Translations under genes and position numbers: made by a program | The notes under the pieces: generated by a model | Told to the model about the DNA's origin: nothing | The model's input: only the letters and a program-made list of their open reading frames with translations | Databases searched by the model: none | Assembly (NCBI GenBank): GCA_026982695.1 | Contig: JALSGS010000037.1 | Span: forward strand, 1 to 54,663 | Direction of reading: 5' to 3' | Length of the DNA stretch: 54,663 bases | DNA from: Saprospiraceae bacterium | Lineage (GTDB): Bacteria; Bacteroidota; Bacteroidia; Chitinophagales; Saprospiraceae | Part shown: positions 46,981-54,663 of the stretch, one piece after another | How positions within the stretch are numbered: the stretch's first letter is position 1 | Layout: the number at the start of each line of letters is the position of its first letter

Positions 46981-47736
46981 TCATTCGCGCCCTACAAAGG
47001 TCACTTGTTCGGGTGCCAACAGGGGCTCGTAGCGATAACGCAAAAAGAGCTGCACGGTGGCCAATACGTCTTTTTCACAGTATTGGGCAATGCGGTCCAA
47101 GTCCTCTTCATCGTAAAAGACACGCCCTACATCTGCCCCATCGATGTCGTCTTTAGGGCTCGGGATGCCCAACAATGCCGTGAGCAGGCGAAGCGAAGTA
47201 AAAGCCTTGCGATCGCCAAAGCGCCACAGCTCCATGGTGTCGAGCAAATGAGTCGTTTCCCAGGGTTTGAGGCCACGCAACTGGAAAGGCTTGGGTAGCT
47301 CCATCTGATGAACGACCATGCGCCTGCATAGGTAGGGCACATCAAATTCCTTAATGTTGTGGCCGCAAAAGAAGAAATTGTCCCTGTCGGGAAAGTAATT
47401 ATCAATCAAGGTGGCAAAGTCACGCAATACTTTTTGCTCATCTCGATCGAAAAATGACTTGATGCGCAGTGCCAGGCGCCCGCTTTCTCGCACTCGGTGC
47501 ACCAACCCCACAGAGATGCACACCACCCGGCCAAACTCGGCATAAATCGCTGCACGCTCCCGATACATTTCGGCTACCCGTTGCTCATCTAGCGGCTCGG
47601 AATGGCGCGCCAATTGCTGTGCTTTGCGCTGCCACAAGTACTGAAACTCCTCATCCAACTGTTCATACTGAGGGGCAGCACTTACACATTCAATGTCGAA
47701 AAAAAGCACCTTGGCCAGATCAATGTGCCGAAACAT
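46981..47736 (-). CDS. PolB-like 3'-5' exonuclease
   Basis: This 251-residue protein matches the DNA_pol_B_exo2 group of DEDDy exonucleases: FFDIEC (Asp and Glu of motif I), GHNIKEFDVPYL (motif II) and AQYCEKDVLAT (motif III, Tyr-x3-Asp). It is a stand-alone exonuclease with no polymerase domain. It is predicted to act on DNA in the cytoplasm; the cellular role of the family is not well defined. It is the first gene of a two-gene unit with the membrane protein. Confidence 0.85.
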   Translation of the reverse strand: MFRHIDLAKVLFFDIECVSAAPQYEQLDEEFQYLWQRKAQQLARHSEPLDEQRVAEMYRERAAIYAEFGRVVCISVGLVHRVRESGRLALRIKSFFDRDEQKVLRDFATLIDNYFPDRDNFFFCGHNIKEFDVPYLCRRMVVHQMELPKPFQLRGLKPWETTHLLDTMELWRFGDRKAFTSLRLLTALLGIPSPKDDIDGADVGRVFYDEEDLDRIAQYCEKDVLATVQLFLRYRYEPLLAPEQVTFVGRE

Positions 47737-47899
47737 CTACTATCTGTTTGAGTAAAAAATGAGATTAGAGGGCGGAATTTATTCATTTTGCACAAGGCAC
47801 ACCAAATCTTATTTTAGCTTTATAAGTTTATCATTAAGAATGAAAAATAGCTAAATGTTGCACACCACAAGCTGAATGACACAAAGCTAAGGGCCTCGC

Positions 47900-47907
47900 T
47901 ACCTTTA
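47900..47907 (+). promoter_or_regulatory. -7 box candidate (TACCTTTA) of the metalloprotease/barrel gene
   Basis: One mismatch from TAnnTTTG, 33 bases before the ATG. Confidence 0.4.
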
Positions 47908-47940
47908 GCCTGCCACAAATACAACTCAAAGATTATAGCC

Positions 47941-50900
47941 ATGAAAAAAAGTATTTTTTTGCTTCTGTGTGGCTTTACATACGCCATTTCACTTCACGCT
48001 CAATACTTTGGGCAAAACAAGCCGCGATACGAAATACATCCTTGGCAGCGCATCCAGACGACACACTTCGATATCTATCACTATCTGAGCAACCGCGAAC
48101 GCCTCGATGACATCGCTCAATGGAGCGAACAGTGGTATGCTTACCACCAAACGGTCTTGCACGATACCTTCGCCAAGCGCAACCCCATGATCGTGTATCA
48201 CGACCATCCCGATTTCCAACAAACCTATGCCGTTAGCAGCAGCATCGGCATTGGCACAGGTGGCGTGACGGAAGCCTTGCGCAATCGCGTCATTTACCCT
48301 TTAATGCTGGCTAACCAAAAGACGCACCAAGTACAAGGTCACGAGCTAGTGCACGCCTTCCAGTACCACCTCATTTTAAACGGCGACTCTACCTCGCTGC
48401 GCAATTTGGGCAATCTACCCCTTTGGATGGTCGAAGGCCTGGCCGAATACATGAGCATCGGGCGCTTCGACAGCCACACCACTCTGTGGATGCGCGACGC
48501 CGTAATGCACGACAAGTTCCCCACCCTCAAAGACCTCAACGACTATAGCGTATATTTCCCCTATCGCTATGGCCAAGCCTTCTGGGCCTTTCTGACCGGC
48601 ATCCACGGCGATACCATCATCCGGTCATTCTTCATGGAAACCGCCAAACGAGGCCTCGACTCGGCCTGCCTCATCGTCTTGGGCATGAAACGCGAACAAC
48701 TCTCCGAACTCTGGAAAAGCAGCATGGAAGACTACTTTGGGCGCATGCTGAAAAGCAAAAAAGAAAACCATATCGGCCGGCCACTTTTTACAGAAAAAAA
48801 TGCCGGTGAGATGAACCTTTCGCCTGTCATGAGCCCCAACGGCCGGTACGTCATCTTCCTTTCGGAAAAACACCTCTTCTCTATGGACTTGTACCTGGCC
48901 GACGCCCGAAGCGGAAAAATCATCCGAAAAGTGGCTTCTACCCAGCGCGATGGCCACCTTGACGACCTCAACTACATCGAATCGGCAGGTACATGGTCGC
49001 CCGACAGCAAGCAGTTTGCCTTCGTAGCCGTCAAGCGCGGCAATAGCGTGCTGGTCATCAAAGACGTGCTCAGTGGAAAAACAGTAGACGAAATCAGCCT
49101 GCCCGAGCTTCCCTACTTCTCCAACCCTGCCTGGTCACCAGATGGGCGTACCATCGCGCTCAGTGGTATAGCCAATGGCTGGACCGATCTGTTTCTGCTG
49201 CGCCTGTCCGACCATCGCCTGTTGCGCCTTACACGCGATCGCTTTTCTGAGCTGCATCCAGCATGGTCGCCCGACGGCCAATACTTGGTATATGCCACCG
49301 ATCGCCTCAGTATGCAGCGCGGGCGCACCCACGGTAAGTGGACGTTCAACATCGAAATGCTCGAACTGGCATCGGGCAACCGACAAACCTTCGACTTTTT
49401 CTACGGCGCCGACAACCTCAACCCCGTATTCGACAACGAAGGCCATATCCTCTTTTTGAGCAACCGCGACGGCTACCGCAATCTCTACCGCTACGACCCA
49501 CAAAGCGAGCAAATTACCCAGCTCACCGACTTCACTATCGGTATTACGGGCATTACTGATCTGAGTCCGGCCCTCTCTACCGCTATGGATGCCCGCCGCC
49601 TGCGCGTGGTGTTCACACTCTACGAAGACGGCAAGTACACCATTTGGCGCACCCGACCAGAAGACTGGCTCAACCGCCCTGTACACCCCGACGAAGTAGA
49701 TATGCGCGCCGCTTTCCTGCCCCGATTCAACCAACTGGCCCCCAACCTCGTCGACTATCAGCTCAACATCCTCGACTACTACGAACAGAGCCATCGCATT
49801 GCCTGGTCGCCAGCACCTTATCACCCTCAGTTCAAACTCTCATATATGGGTGCCAGCGTAGGCATGGGAGTAGGACAAACCACTGGCCTGGGTGTCACTA
49901 CCGGCGGTGCGGGTGGTATAGACATGTTGTTCACCGACATCTTGGGTCATCACCAACTGATGAGTACCCTATCGCTCAATGGCGAGATTTACGACTTCAG
50001 CGGTATGGCCACATGGCTCAACCTCAAACATCGCCTGGGATGGGGTATTGGTCTGTCGCATATTGCTTACCCTACAGGCCGCTTGGGCTTCTCCGGCATC
50101 GACACACTTGACTTTGGTGGTGGACTGTACGTTCCTGCAGAACACTGGCAGTTCGACATTATTCGCACCTTCGAAGACAAACTTACACTCTTTGCCCAAT
50201 ACCCCTTCTCGCGCACACTGCGCGTAGAGGCCTCGCTCACCGCTGCTGCCTACTACAACCGCGTAGACCGATTCGACAATTACTACGACGCCTTCGGGCG
50301 CCTCATCTACCAGCAGCGCAACAAGCTCGACCCCGCCCAGTCGGGCTACAACCTCTTCAAAGGTAGGCTGGCTACCGCTAATGCCGCTGTGGTAGGCGAC
50401 AATGCTTCCTTTGGCATCACTTCGCCGCTCAGTGGCCATCGCTTCCGCATCGGCTTTGAGCGCTATGTAGGCGATTTCAACTTCAATAGTCTGGTCATTG
50501 ACTTGCGCCAATACATCTGGCTGCGCCCCATTGCATTGGCAGGCCGCCTGATGCACTACGGTCGCTCGGGGCGCGATCAGTTTTTGTTTTACCCCTACTA
50601 TATTGGCTACCCATGGTACGTACGTGGATATAACTACAATAAGGCCAACGAACTCTTACCACTTAACGGCCGCAGTGCCGATGAGCTGCTGGGTTCCAAA
50701 TTCATCGTAGGTAACTTCGAGTTGCGCCTACCCTTTACAGGGCCACGCCGCCTATGTCTTATCCCCTCTAAAGTGCTGTTTACCGAACTATCACTTTTTG
50801 CCGACGGCGGCGTAGCCTTCTTCAACTATGCCGACTTCAACTTAGGCCCCGATGATCCACTACGGCCCCAAGCTGTATACAGTACGGGAGCCAGCCTGCG

Positions 50901-51003
50901 CATCAACCTATTCGGTGCGCTCGTGCTAGAGCCCTTCTACGCCTATCCACTACTCAAGGAGACCAAAGGTATATGGGGCATTAACTTCCTTCCTGGCTGG
51001 TAG
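47941..51003 (+). CDS. Fusion of MA-like metalloprotease, TolB-like propeller and Omp85-like barrel
   Basis: This 1020-residue protein has a signal peptide (LLLCGFTYAISLHAQ). Residues about 25-265 form a peptidase MA-like domain with the zinc motif HELVH (134-138) and a downstream Glu in WMVEGLAEY (about 165). Residues about 270-590 are a TolB/PD40 propeller (WSPDSKQFAF, WSPDGRTIAL, WSPDGQYLVY). Residues about 630-1020 look like an Omp85/bacterial surface antigen barrel: WYVRGYNYN, SKFIVGNFELRLPF, LSLFADGGVAFF and a C-terminal strand ending INFLPGW. It is thus a protease and propeller hanging under a 16-strand-like barrel. The function is unknown; processing or insertion of outer-membrane proteins is inferred. 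It is closed by a strong terminator. Confidence 0.82.
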   Translation: MKKSIFLLLCGFTYAISLHAQYFGQNKPRYEIHPWQRIQTTHFDIYHYLSNRERLDDIAQWSEQWYAYHQTVLHDTFAKRNPMIVYHDHPDFQQTYAVSSSIGIGTGGVTEALRNRVIYPLMLANQKTHQVQGHELVHAFQYHLILNGDSTSLRNLGNLPLWMVEGLAEYMSIGRFDSHTTLWMRDAVMHDKFPTLKDLNDYSVYFPYRYGQAFWAFLTGIHGDTIIRSFFMETAKRGLDSACLIVLGMKREQLSELWKSSMEDYFGRMLKSKKENHIGRPLFTEKNAGEMNLSPVMSPNGRYVIFLSEKHLFSMDLYLADARSGKIIRKVASTQRDGHLDDLNYIESAGTWSPDSKQFAFVAVKRGNSVLVIKDVLSGKTVDEISLPELPYFSNPAWSPDGRTIALSGIANGWTDLFLLRLSDHRLLRLTRDRFSELHPAWSPDGQYLVYATDRLSMQRGRTHGKWTFNIEMLELASGNRQTFDFFYGADNLNPVFDNEGHILFLSNRDGYRNLYRYDPQSEQITQLTDFTIGITGITDLSPALSTAMDARRLRVVFTLYEDGKYTIWRTRPEDWLNRPVHPDEVDMRAAFLPRFNQLAPNLVDYQLNILDYYEQSHRIAWSPAPYHPQFKLSYMGASVGMGVGQTTGLGVTTGGAGGIDMLFTDILGHHQLMSTLSLNGEIYDFSGMATWLNLKHRLGWGIGLSHIAYPTGRLGFSGIDTLDFGGGLYVPAEHWQFDIIRTFEDKLTLFAQYPFSRTLRVEASLTAAAYYNRVDRFDNYYDAFGRLIYQQRNKLDPAQSGYNLFKGRLATANAAVVGDNASFGITSPLSGHRFRIGFERYVGDFNFNSLVIDLRQYIWLRPIALAGRLMHYGRSGRDQFLFYPYYIGYPWYVRGYNYNKANELLPLNGRSADELLGSKFIVGNFELRLPFTGPRRLCLIPSKVLFTELSLFADGGVAFFNYADFNLGPDDPLRPQAVYSTGASLRINLFGALVLEPFYAYPLLKETKGIWGINFLPGW

Positions 51004-51010
51004 CGCAATA

Positions 51011-51056
51011 GCTGTCACCTCGAGGCGTACGACGCTTTGGGGTGACAGCCCCTTTT
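51011..51056 (+). terminator. Terminator after the protease/barrel gene
   Basis: GCTGTCACC (51011-51019) and GGTGACAGC (51041-51049) pair perfectly, with a small inner GCGT/ACGC hairpin. Four T residues follow after CCC. Confidence 0.7.
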
Positions 51057-51067
51057 AGCAAAATGGC

Positions 51068-51075
51068 CATCTTTG
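51068..51075 (+). promoter_or_regulatory. -7 box candidate (CATCTTTG) of the flippase-like gene
   Basis: One mismatch from TAnnTTTG, 24 bases before ATG 51100. It overlaps the TTG at 51073, arguing against that codon as start. Confidence 0.4.
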
Positions 51076-51099
51076 CAGCTCCTCGCTCACTGCAGGCTT

Positions 51100-52080
51100 A
51101 TGAAAAAAGCGACCCAAAAGCGCCTGATCGAATGGGGCATCAAGTTGGTGCTAGGTGTTGCTATCGCATGGGCGGTGTGGCGTCAGGCCTTTGCCGATAA
51201 AGACTGGACAGCTTTGTGGCAAGTTTTTCTCGCGCGCCTGTCGTGGAAGCAGCTTCCTTGGTTGCTCAGCTGTGCCACATGCATGCCCCTCAACTGGCTG
51301 CTCGAATCGCTCAAGTGGCACCAGCTGGTGCGCACCTTCATGCCGATGAGCTTGCGGCAATCGGTAAAAGCGGTATTGGCAGGCGTGTCGGTCTCGATCT
51401 TTACACCCAACCGCATTGGCGAATATGCCGGCCGCATCCTGATGGTCGAGGCAGCCCACAACTGGCGCGCCATCATCGCCACCTTAGTAGGCAGCTTGGC
51501 ACAAAACATCATCCTGCTACTAGCAGGGCTCATTGGCGGACTGTGGTTCGCACGCTACTATCTGCAAGCTACGCCCTATGTAGTGCAAACCATCGCTATG
51601 CTAGGTGGCCTATTTATCTCACTACTGCTGCTCATCTACTTCCACATCGATCTGGTGCGCCCCCTAGCACGACGACTGCCGTGGCCACATCCTTTGCAGC
51701 GGTGGCTAAAGCAGCTCAACGTACTGACTTATTACAACACACCTACCCTCGCCCGCGTCCTGGCACTTGCCAGCTTGCGCTACCTGCTCTTTTCCACTCA
51801 ATACATCTGGATGGTGTGGTTTTTCGGCATCGAGCTCTCGTATGGTGTAGCCCTGGCATCCGTAGCCACCATTTTTTTGTTACAAATGGGTGTGCCATTG
51901 CCGGCGTTGGTAGCACGCGGCTCTATTGCGCTATTCGTGTGGGGCTATCACACCAACAACCAGCTAGGCATCTTGGCCGCCTCTTATGCCGTATTTGTAC
52001 TAAACTTGGTGTTTCCGGCGTTGGCAGGATTGATACTTATCCTCCGAGCCAACATTCTAAAATCCTTGGGCTATGAATAA
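51100..52080 (+). CDS. Lysylphosphatidylglycerol-synthase-type membrane protein (UPF0104/flippase-like)
   Basis: This 326-residue inner-membrane protein has about eight hydrophobic helices and the family motifs NWLLESLKWHQLVR and SVSIFTPNRIGEYAGRILMVE, typical of the LPG_synthase_TM (UPF0104) family. It has no soluble synthase domain, so lipid transport or an undefined membrane role is more likely than aminoacyl-lipid synthesis. It overlaps the next gene by 8 bases, so the pair is a transcription and translation unit. ATG 51100 was chosen over TTG 51073. Confidence 0.85.
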   Translation: MKKATQKRLIEWGIKLVLGVAIAWAVWRQAFADKDWTALWQVFLARLSWKQLPWLLSCATCMPLNWLLESLKWHQLVRTFMPMSLRQSVKAVLAGVSVSIFTPNRIGEYAGRILMVEAAHNWRAIIATLVGSLAQNIILLLAGLIGGLWFARYYLQATPYVVQTIAMLGGLFISLLLLIYFHIDLVRPLARRLPWPHPLQRWLKQLNVLTYYNTPTLARVLALASLRYLLFSTQYIWMVWFFGIELSYGVALASVATIFLLQMGVPLPALVARGSIALFVWGYHTNNQLGILAASYAVFVLNLVFPALAGLILILRANILKSLGYE

Positions 52081-52957
52081 CCGTCTGCCACTACTCGCTT
52101 TCCTCTTGCCCCCCCTATTGTTGGGAGGTGTGTTTTCGCCTTTCGGCAAAAGTGACTCGCAGACCGGCTGCCTTACACCACCAGCGCATCACACCTCAGT
52201 GCCCCCAACTGACGAGGTATGCGCTACAGAAAACTTTGCCTTTCGTCAAGGCGAAACGCTCACCTACAAGATTTACTACAATTGGAACTTCATCTGGATG
52301 GCAGCCGGAGAAGTGACCTTCCGCGTCATCGACGAAGGCGATAACTACCACTTCCAAGTAATAGGCGAAACCTATCCCTCCTACGACTGGTTCTACAAAG
52401 TACGCGACTACTACGACACTTGGGCCAATAAAGAAACGCTATTGCCCGTTCGATCCATCCGCGATCTGACCGAAGGAGAATATACCCTCTACGATCGCAC
52501 CGAATTCGACCAAGCAAACCGCCAAGCCATCAGCCACCGCGGCCGCCGCAAACACCTCATCAAAGAACGCGACACCTTCTCGCTCTCCTCCTGCATGCAC
52601 GACATGGTATCCAGCATCTACTACGCCCGAAATCGCCCCTTCGAACAGATGCGCCCCGGCACCACCTTCCCCGTACCCATCTTCGTAGATAAACAAGAAT
52701 GGCCCCTGAAGGTCGTCTTCGAAAAAGTGGAAGTGAAAAAAATCAAAGGCCTGGGCAAATTCCGGCTCTATCGCTTCAGTCCAGAAGTAATCGCCGGATA
52801 CGTGTTCAGAGAAGATACCCGACTGCGAGTATGGGCTACAGCCGACGCCAATCGCCTGCCCGTACTCATCGAAACCCCACTCACCGTGGGGTACATCAAA
52901 GTGATTCTGAAAGACCATAAAAACTTGCGCCACCCCCTACAAGCACAAATAGAATAA
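52073..52957 (+). CDS. DUF3108 domain-containing exported protein
   Basis: This 294-residue protein has an N-terminal hydrophobic segment (LLAFLLPPLLLGGVFSPF) followed by the DUF3108 domain: FRQGETLTYKIYYNWNFIW, AAGEVTFRV, YDWFYKVRDYYDTW and TRLRVWATADANRLPVLIE. DUF3108 proteins are periplasmic and of unknown function, often next to envelope genes. The start overlaps the flippase-like gene by 8 bases, which couples the two. A role of the pair in lipid or envelope homeostasis is inferred from this context. Confidence 0.85.
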   Translation: MNNRLPLLAFLLPPLLLGGVFSPFGKSDSQTGCLTPPAHHTSVPPTDEVCATENFAFRQGETLTYKIYYNWNFIWMAAGEVTFRVIDEGDNYHFQVIGETYPSYDWFYKVRDYYDTWANKETLLPVRSIRDLTEGEYTLYDRTEFDQANRQAISHRGRRKHLIKERDTFSLSSCMHDMVSSIYYARNRPFEQMRPGTTFPVPIFVDKQEWPLKVVFEKVEVKKIKGLGKFRLYRFSPEVIAGYVFREDTRLRVWATADANRLPVLIETPLTVGYIKVILKDHKNLRHPLQAQIE

Positions 52958-53165
52958 ACTGTACGCGAAATAATCCTAAGCATTTGCTACACACAACAGA
53001 ACAGAGAAAGCACCACAAACCCTCATGGCGCCTATCTGCGGGCTGTCCTCATACAATAAGAAGCCAACTATTCCACCTCTCCCGATAAGTGAACCCATTT
53101 TTCACAAAAAGTCAAAGCTGATTGATCTAAGCAATTCACCCGTTCGAGCATCAAAAGAAGCCGCT

Positions 53166-53608
53166 CTTCTCATCAAGTATCACCAAGTACTGAGTCGCCT
53201 TAGGCCCGTGTACCTACCTGCCAACTCAATGTCTTTTAGCTGATAGTCATTTTTTCATAAGCTGAATAACCCATCATATATACTCCTGGTACTACTTCAG
53301 CATTTCCTGGGGACCAGGATGCTCACGGCCCTTGCGATACTAAAAAACACCAGCTGCCCTTCAGGTGAATAATACACCCATATGTAGCCTTGATGGCTTT
53401 TTCGCTTCAAATTTTTGTCCAGGGAGATCATTCTACCTGCAAGTAGCCCAGGCCAACACTCGGATCTTGACGCAATTTCTTGCGCCACTGGCAAAAAACT
53501 CACTTCACCAGTGCCCTCCTGCTTGCAAAAACTCCTAATGCTGCCATCGTGCTTTTCGTAGCGCTCAAGCATGGCTGCCCAATAGGCCTTTCCCGCTTTC
53601 CTTTTCAT
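53166..53608 (-). pseudogene. Decayed IS66-family insertion sequence (tnpA and tnpC fragments)
   Basis: Read from 53608 downwards, the first part (YWAAMLERYEKHDGSIRSFCKQEG) resembles the N-terminal HTH of the IS66 accessory protein TnpA, then FLPVAQEI. The frame then enters HQGYIWVYYSPEGQLVFF, which matches the IS66 transposase TnpC. A one-base shift gives YRKGREHPGPQEMLK, after a stop; another shift gives GYSAYEKM (about 53251-53272), then KDIELAG. All are in the order expected for TnpC. The tnpB gene and the TnpA C-terminus are missing, so the element is an internal deletion with several frameshifts, unable to move on its own. No terminal inverted repeats were identified. It marks the left edge of an accessory region. 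Confidence 0.65.
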
Positions 53609-53735
53609 ATTTTTGTAGCTTTGGTATAGCGCCAAAACTACCGCCGATTTACAGACTGAACAAGACGTGGTTGGTTGTATGATTACTATCTCTCCCACAT
53701 TACTTCGCTATAGGTATAAGTAACTTAATCCATTA

Positions 53736-54026
53736 TCATTCTTCCTTCAAGTAATCATAATAATTTGTGGCTCTAATGTGATATATTATATGCCGTAGTT
53801 CTTCCCCAACACCTAACAAAACATCTTCGATCTCGCCTTCGGAAATTTCACTCGAAAACAATCTTGGAAGCAACCTATTAACAATTTCTTTACACGAATC
53901 TCTTATGTCTAATAGCGAATGTGCTAACACCTCGCATTCTATATGGTCGTCTTTATCAAGAGAGTTTACTTTTTTAGACTTATTTAAAATGTTAGCAAGT
54001 TTTTTAAATTCTTCAGCATACTCCAT
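53736..54026 (-). CDS. Small AT-rich gene in the position of an immunity gene
   Basis: This 96-residue protein is acidic and mainly helical (EYAEEFKKLANILNK, EISEGEIEDVLLGVGEEL). No family was recognised. Codon and base use are AT-rich, unlike the rest of the window. It begins 6 bases after the end of the toxin-like fragment, on the same strand, and has the size of an immunity protein. That role is inferred from position only. There is no signal peptide, so it would be cytoplasmic. Confidence 0.55.
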   Translation of the reverse strand: MEYAEEFKKLANILNKSKKVNSLDKDDHIECEVLAHSLLDIRDSCKEIVNRLLPRLFSSEISEGEIEDVLLGVGEELRHIIYHIRATNYYDYLKEE

Positions 54027-54032
54027 CGTCTC

Positions 54033-54395
54033 TTATTTATTTAGGTCAAGTAAGTCGTCAATAGCTTGTAATTGGCCCCTAAATATTCTTATTTCCTTTT
54101 CTACAGAACTTGTGTATCCTCCTTCTTTTTTAATCTTATTAAGTTTGTTCAAATGCTCTTGTAGTCTTCTTTGAATTTTGGCTTGAGATTTCAGGATAGA
54201 TTTCTTTCCATGTTGCTGAAGTTGTTTTTGGAAAGCTTTAAATGTTCCTTGACTGTATAACTTACTTCCCTCCCTACTCGCCCCTACCGCAACATCATCC
54301 AGAATCTCACCACTAAGCTCTCCAACCTCAATCGATCCTTTTCGCAGGACTCCCCTCAGCGCTCTTCTACACCAAAGCCTGCCACAGCCGCTTCT
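54033..54395 (-). pseudogene. 5'-truncated toxin-like C-terminal reading frame
   Basis: A frame of 120 codons runs from a stop at 54396-54398 to TAA at 54033-54035 with no ATG or GTG; the only TTG is deep inside. It cannot be a complete gene. The last 80 or so residues are Lys- and Gln-rich and helical (FKAFQKQLQQHGKKSILKSQ, then LNKIKKEGGYTSSVEKEIR). They resemble C-terminal domains of large polymorphic (RHS-type) toxins, which is a tentative recognition. The first 40 residues are GC-richer. An orphan C-terminal toxin module followed by a small gene is the usual remnant of cassette exchange at such loci. No RHS core repeat is visible. Confidence 0.45.
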
Positions 54396-54460
54396 TCAAG
54401 CCGGCTGCTTAGGGCAAATATACGTTTTTTTTTCGTAATGAGCGTGACGAACGTGATCGT

Positions 54461-54474
54461 CGTAACGCGTTACG
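54461..54474. repeat. Perfect 14-base palindrome
   Basis: CGTAACG/CGTTACG without spacer. It could be an operator half-site pair or part of a recombination or repeat element. Confidence 0.5.
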
Positions 54475-54537
54475 AAATCTATCCTCAAAAAGCACGCTTT
54501 CTCTAAAAAAGCATGGCTTTGTTCCAAATCTAAGTTT

Positions 54538-54563
54538 CTTCTTTTGGCTTGATCCAAAAGAAG
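54538..54563. repeat. 10-bp hairpin CTTCTTTTGG/CCAAAAGAAG
   Basis: Perfect stem with a six-base loop (CTTGAT). Followed by GC-rich sequence to the end of the window. It looks like the hairpin of a dispersed extragenic repeat; other copies were not seen in this window. Confidence 0.5.
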
Positions 54564-54663
54564 CGAAAGATCAAGGCCTGGCCAAGGCGGCTGCGCCCTT
54601 GTGTTTACCCTCTGCGGATAAACGCTTGTTGCTTTCTTTAAGCTCCTGCCGGACAGAGGCCTG

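Larger units (their letters stand above)
54399..54663. other. Non-coding palindromic sequence at the right end
   Basis: No gene is supported here. The sequence contains a 14-base perfect palindrome CGTAACGCGTTACG (54461-54474), an outer TTCGTAA/TTACGAA repeat (54432-54438 and 54470-54476) and a 10-bp hairpin (54538-54563). It may be part of a repeated extragenic element, and the window ends inside it. Confidence 0.45.

Noticed and set aside
49135-50556. Minus-strand frames of 229 and 195 codons opposite the protease/barrel gene
   Set aside because: Antisense shadows; the plus-strand protein has recognisable domains throughout.
53025-53243. 72-codon plus-strand frame
   Set aside because: It overlaps the opposite-strand IS66 remnant at its right end, has no recognisable content and no good start context.
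53905-54174. 89-codon plus-strand frame
   Set aside because: Antisense to the small gene and toxin-like fragment; a shadow of AT-rich sequence.

Overview
The window looks like a chromosomal segment of a Bacteroidota bacterium, probably from the Saprospiria/Cytophagia/Chitinophagia side of the phylum. The evidence is a PorP/SprF protein of the type IX secretion system (T9SS), a secreted PKD protein with a T9SS-type C-terminal sorting domain, a TonB-dependent receptor with an N-terminal carboxypeptidase-regulatory-like domain, DUF5916 and DUF2490 outer-membrane proteins, a CtlX-type hydrolase, a signal peptidase I with a long N-terminal membrane extension, and repeated matches to the Bacteroidota -7 promoter box TAnnTTTG in front of genes. 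No rRNA, tRNA or CRISPR array was seen.

Layout. 0.2-3.1 kb: pnuC overlapping a CBM9/DUF5916 outer-membrane protein. 3.2-5.9 kb (minus): a Cys-rich PKD-repeat T9SS cargo. 6.1-9.3 kb: S9 peptidase and a DUF2490 porin-like protein. 9.5-12.8 kb (minus): FG-GAP/ASPIC-UnbV lipoprotein. 13.2 kb: tRNA modification enzyme mtaB. 14.9-26.2 kb: a tight three-gene cluster of a beta-barrel protein, a 2456-residue secreted protein and a protein with about six FN3-like domains, closed by a clear terminator. 26.6-29.1 kb: TonB-dependent receptor. 29.4-32.2 kb: RibB with a degenerate RibA-like half, and pyrG (minus). 32.6-38.0 kb: glycosyltransferase, O-antigen ligase-like protein and a UvrD helicase fused to an Fe-S nuclease. 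38.0-43.5 kb: C-terminal processing protease (minus), PorP/SprF, CtlX (minus), coiled-coil protein. 43.7-47.7 kb: sugar-phosphate-isomerase-like lipoprotein, lepB, a membrane protein and a PolB-like exonuclease (last three minus). 47.9-53.0 kb: a metalloprotease/beta-propeller/Omp85-like fusion, a flippase-like membrane protein and a DUF3108 protein.

The last 1.7 kb is different: AT-richer, with a decayed IS66-family insertion sequence, a small gene placed like an immunity gene, and the 5'-truncated end of what looks like a polymorphic-toxin reading frame, followed by palindromic sequence. This is the accessory edge of the window.

Much of the window serves envelope biogenesis and export: surface protein secretion (PorP/SprF, lepB, T9SS cargo), outer-membrane barrels, LPS or polysaccharide assembly (glycosyltransferase, ligase) and envelope proteolysis (S41, S9, MA-like). 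The best candidates for something undescribed are the barrel/giant/FN3 cluster at 14.9-26.2 kb, the protease-propeller-barrel fusion at 47.9 kb, and the orphan toxin/immunity remnant at the right end.
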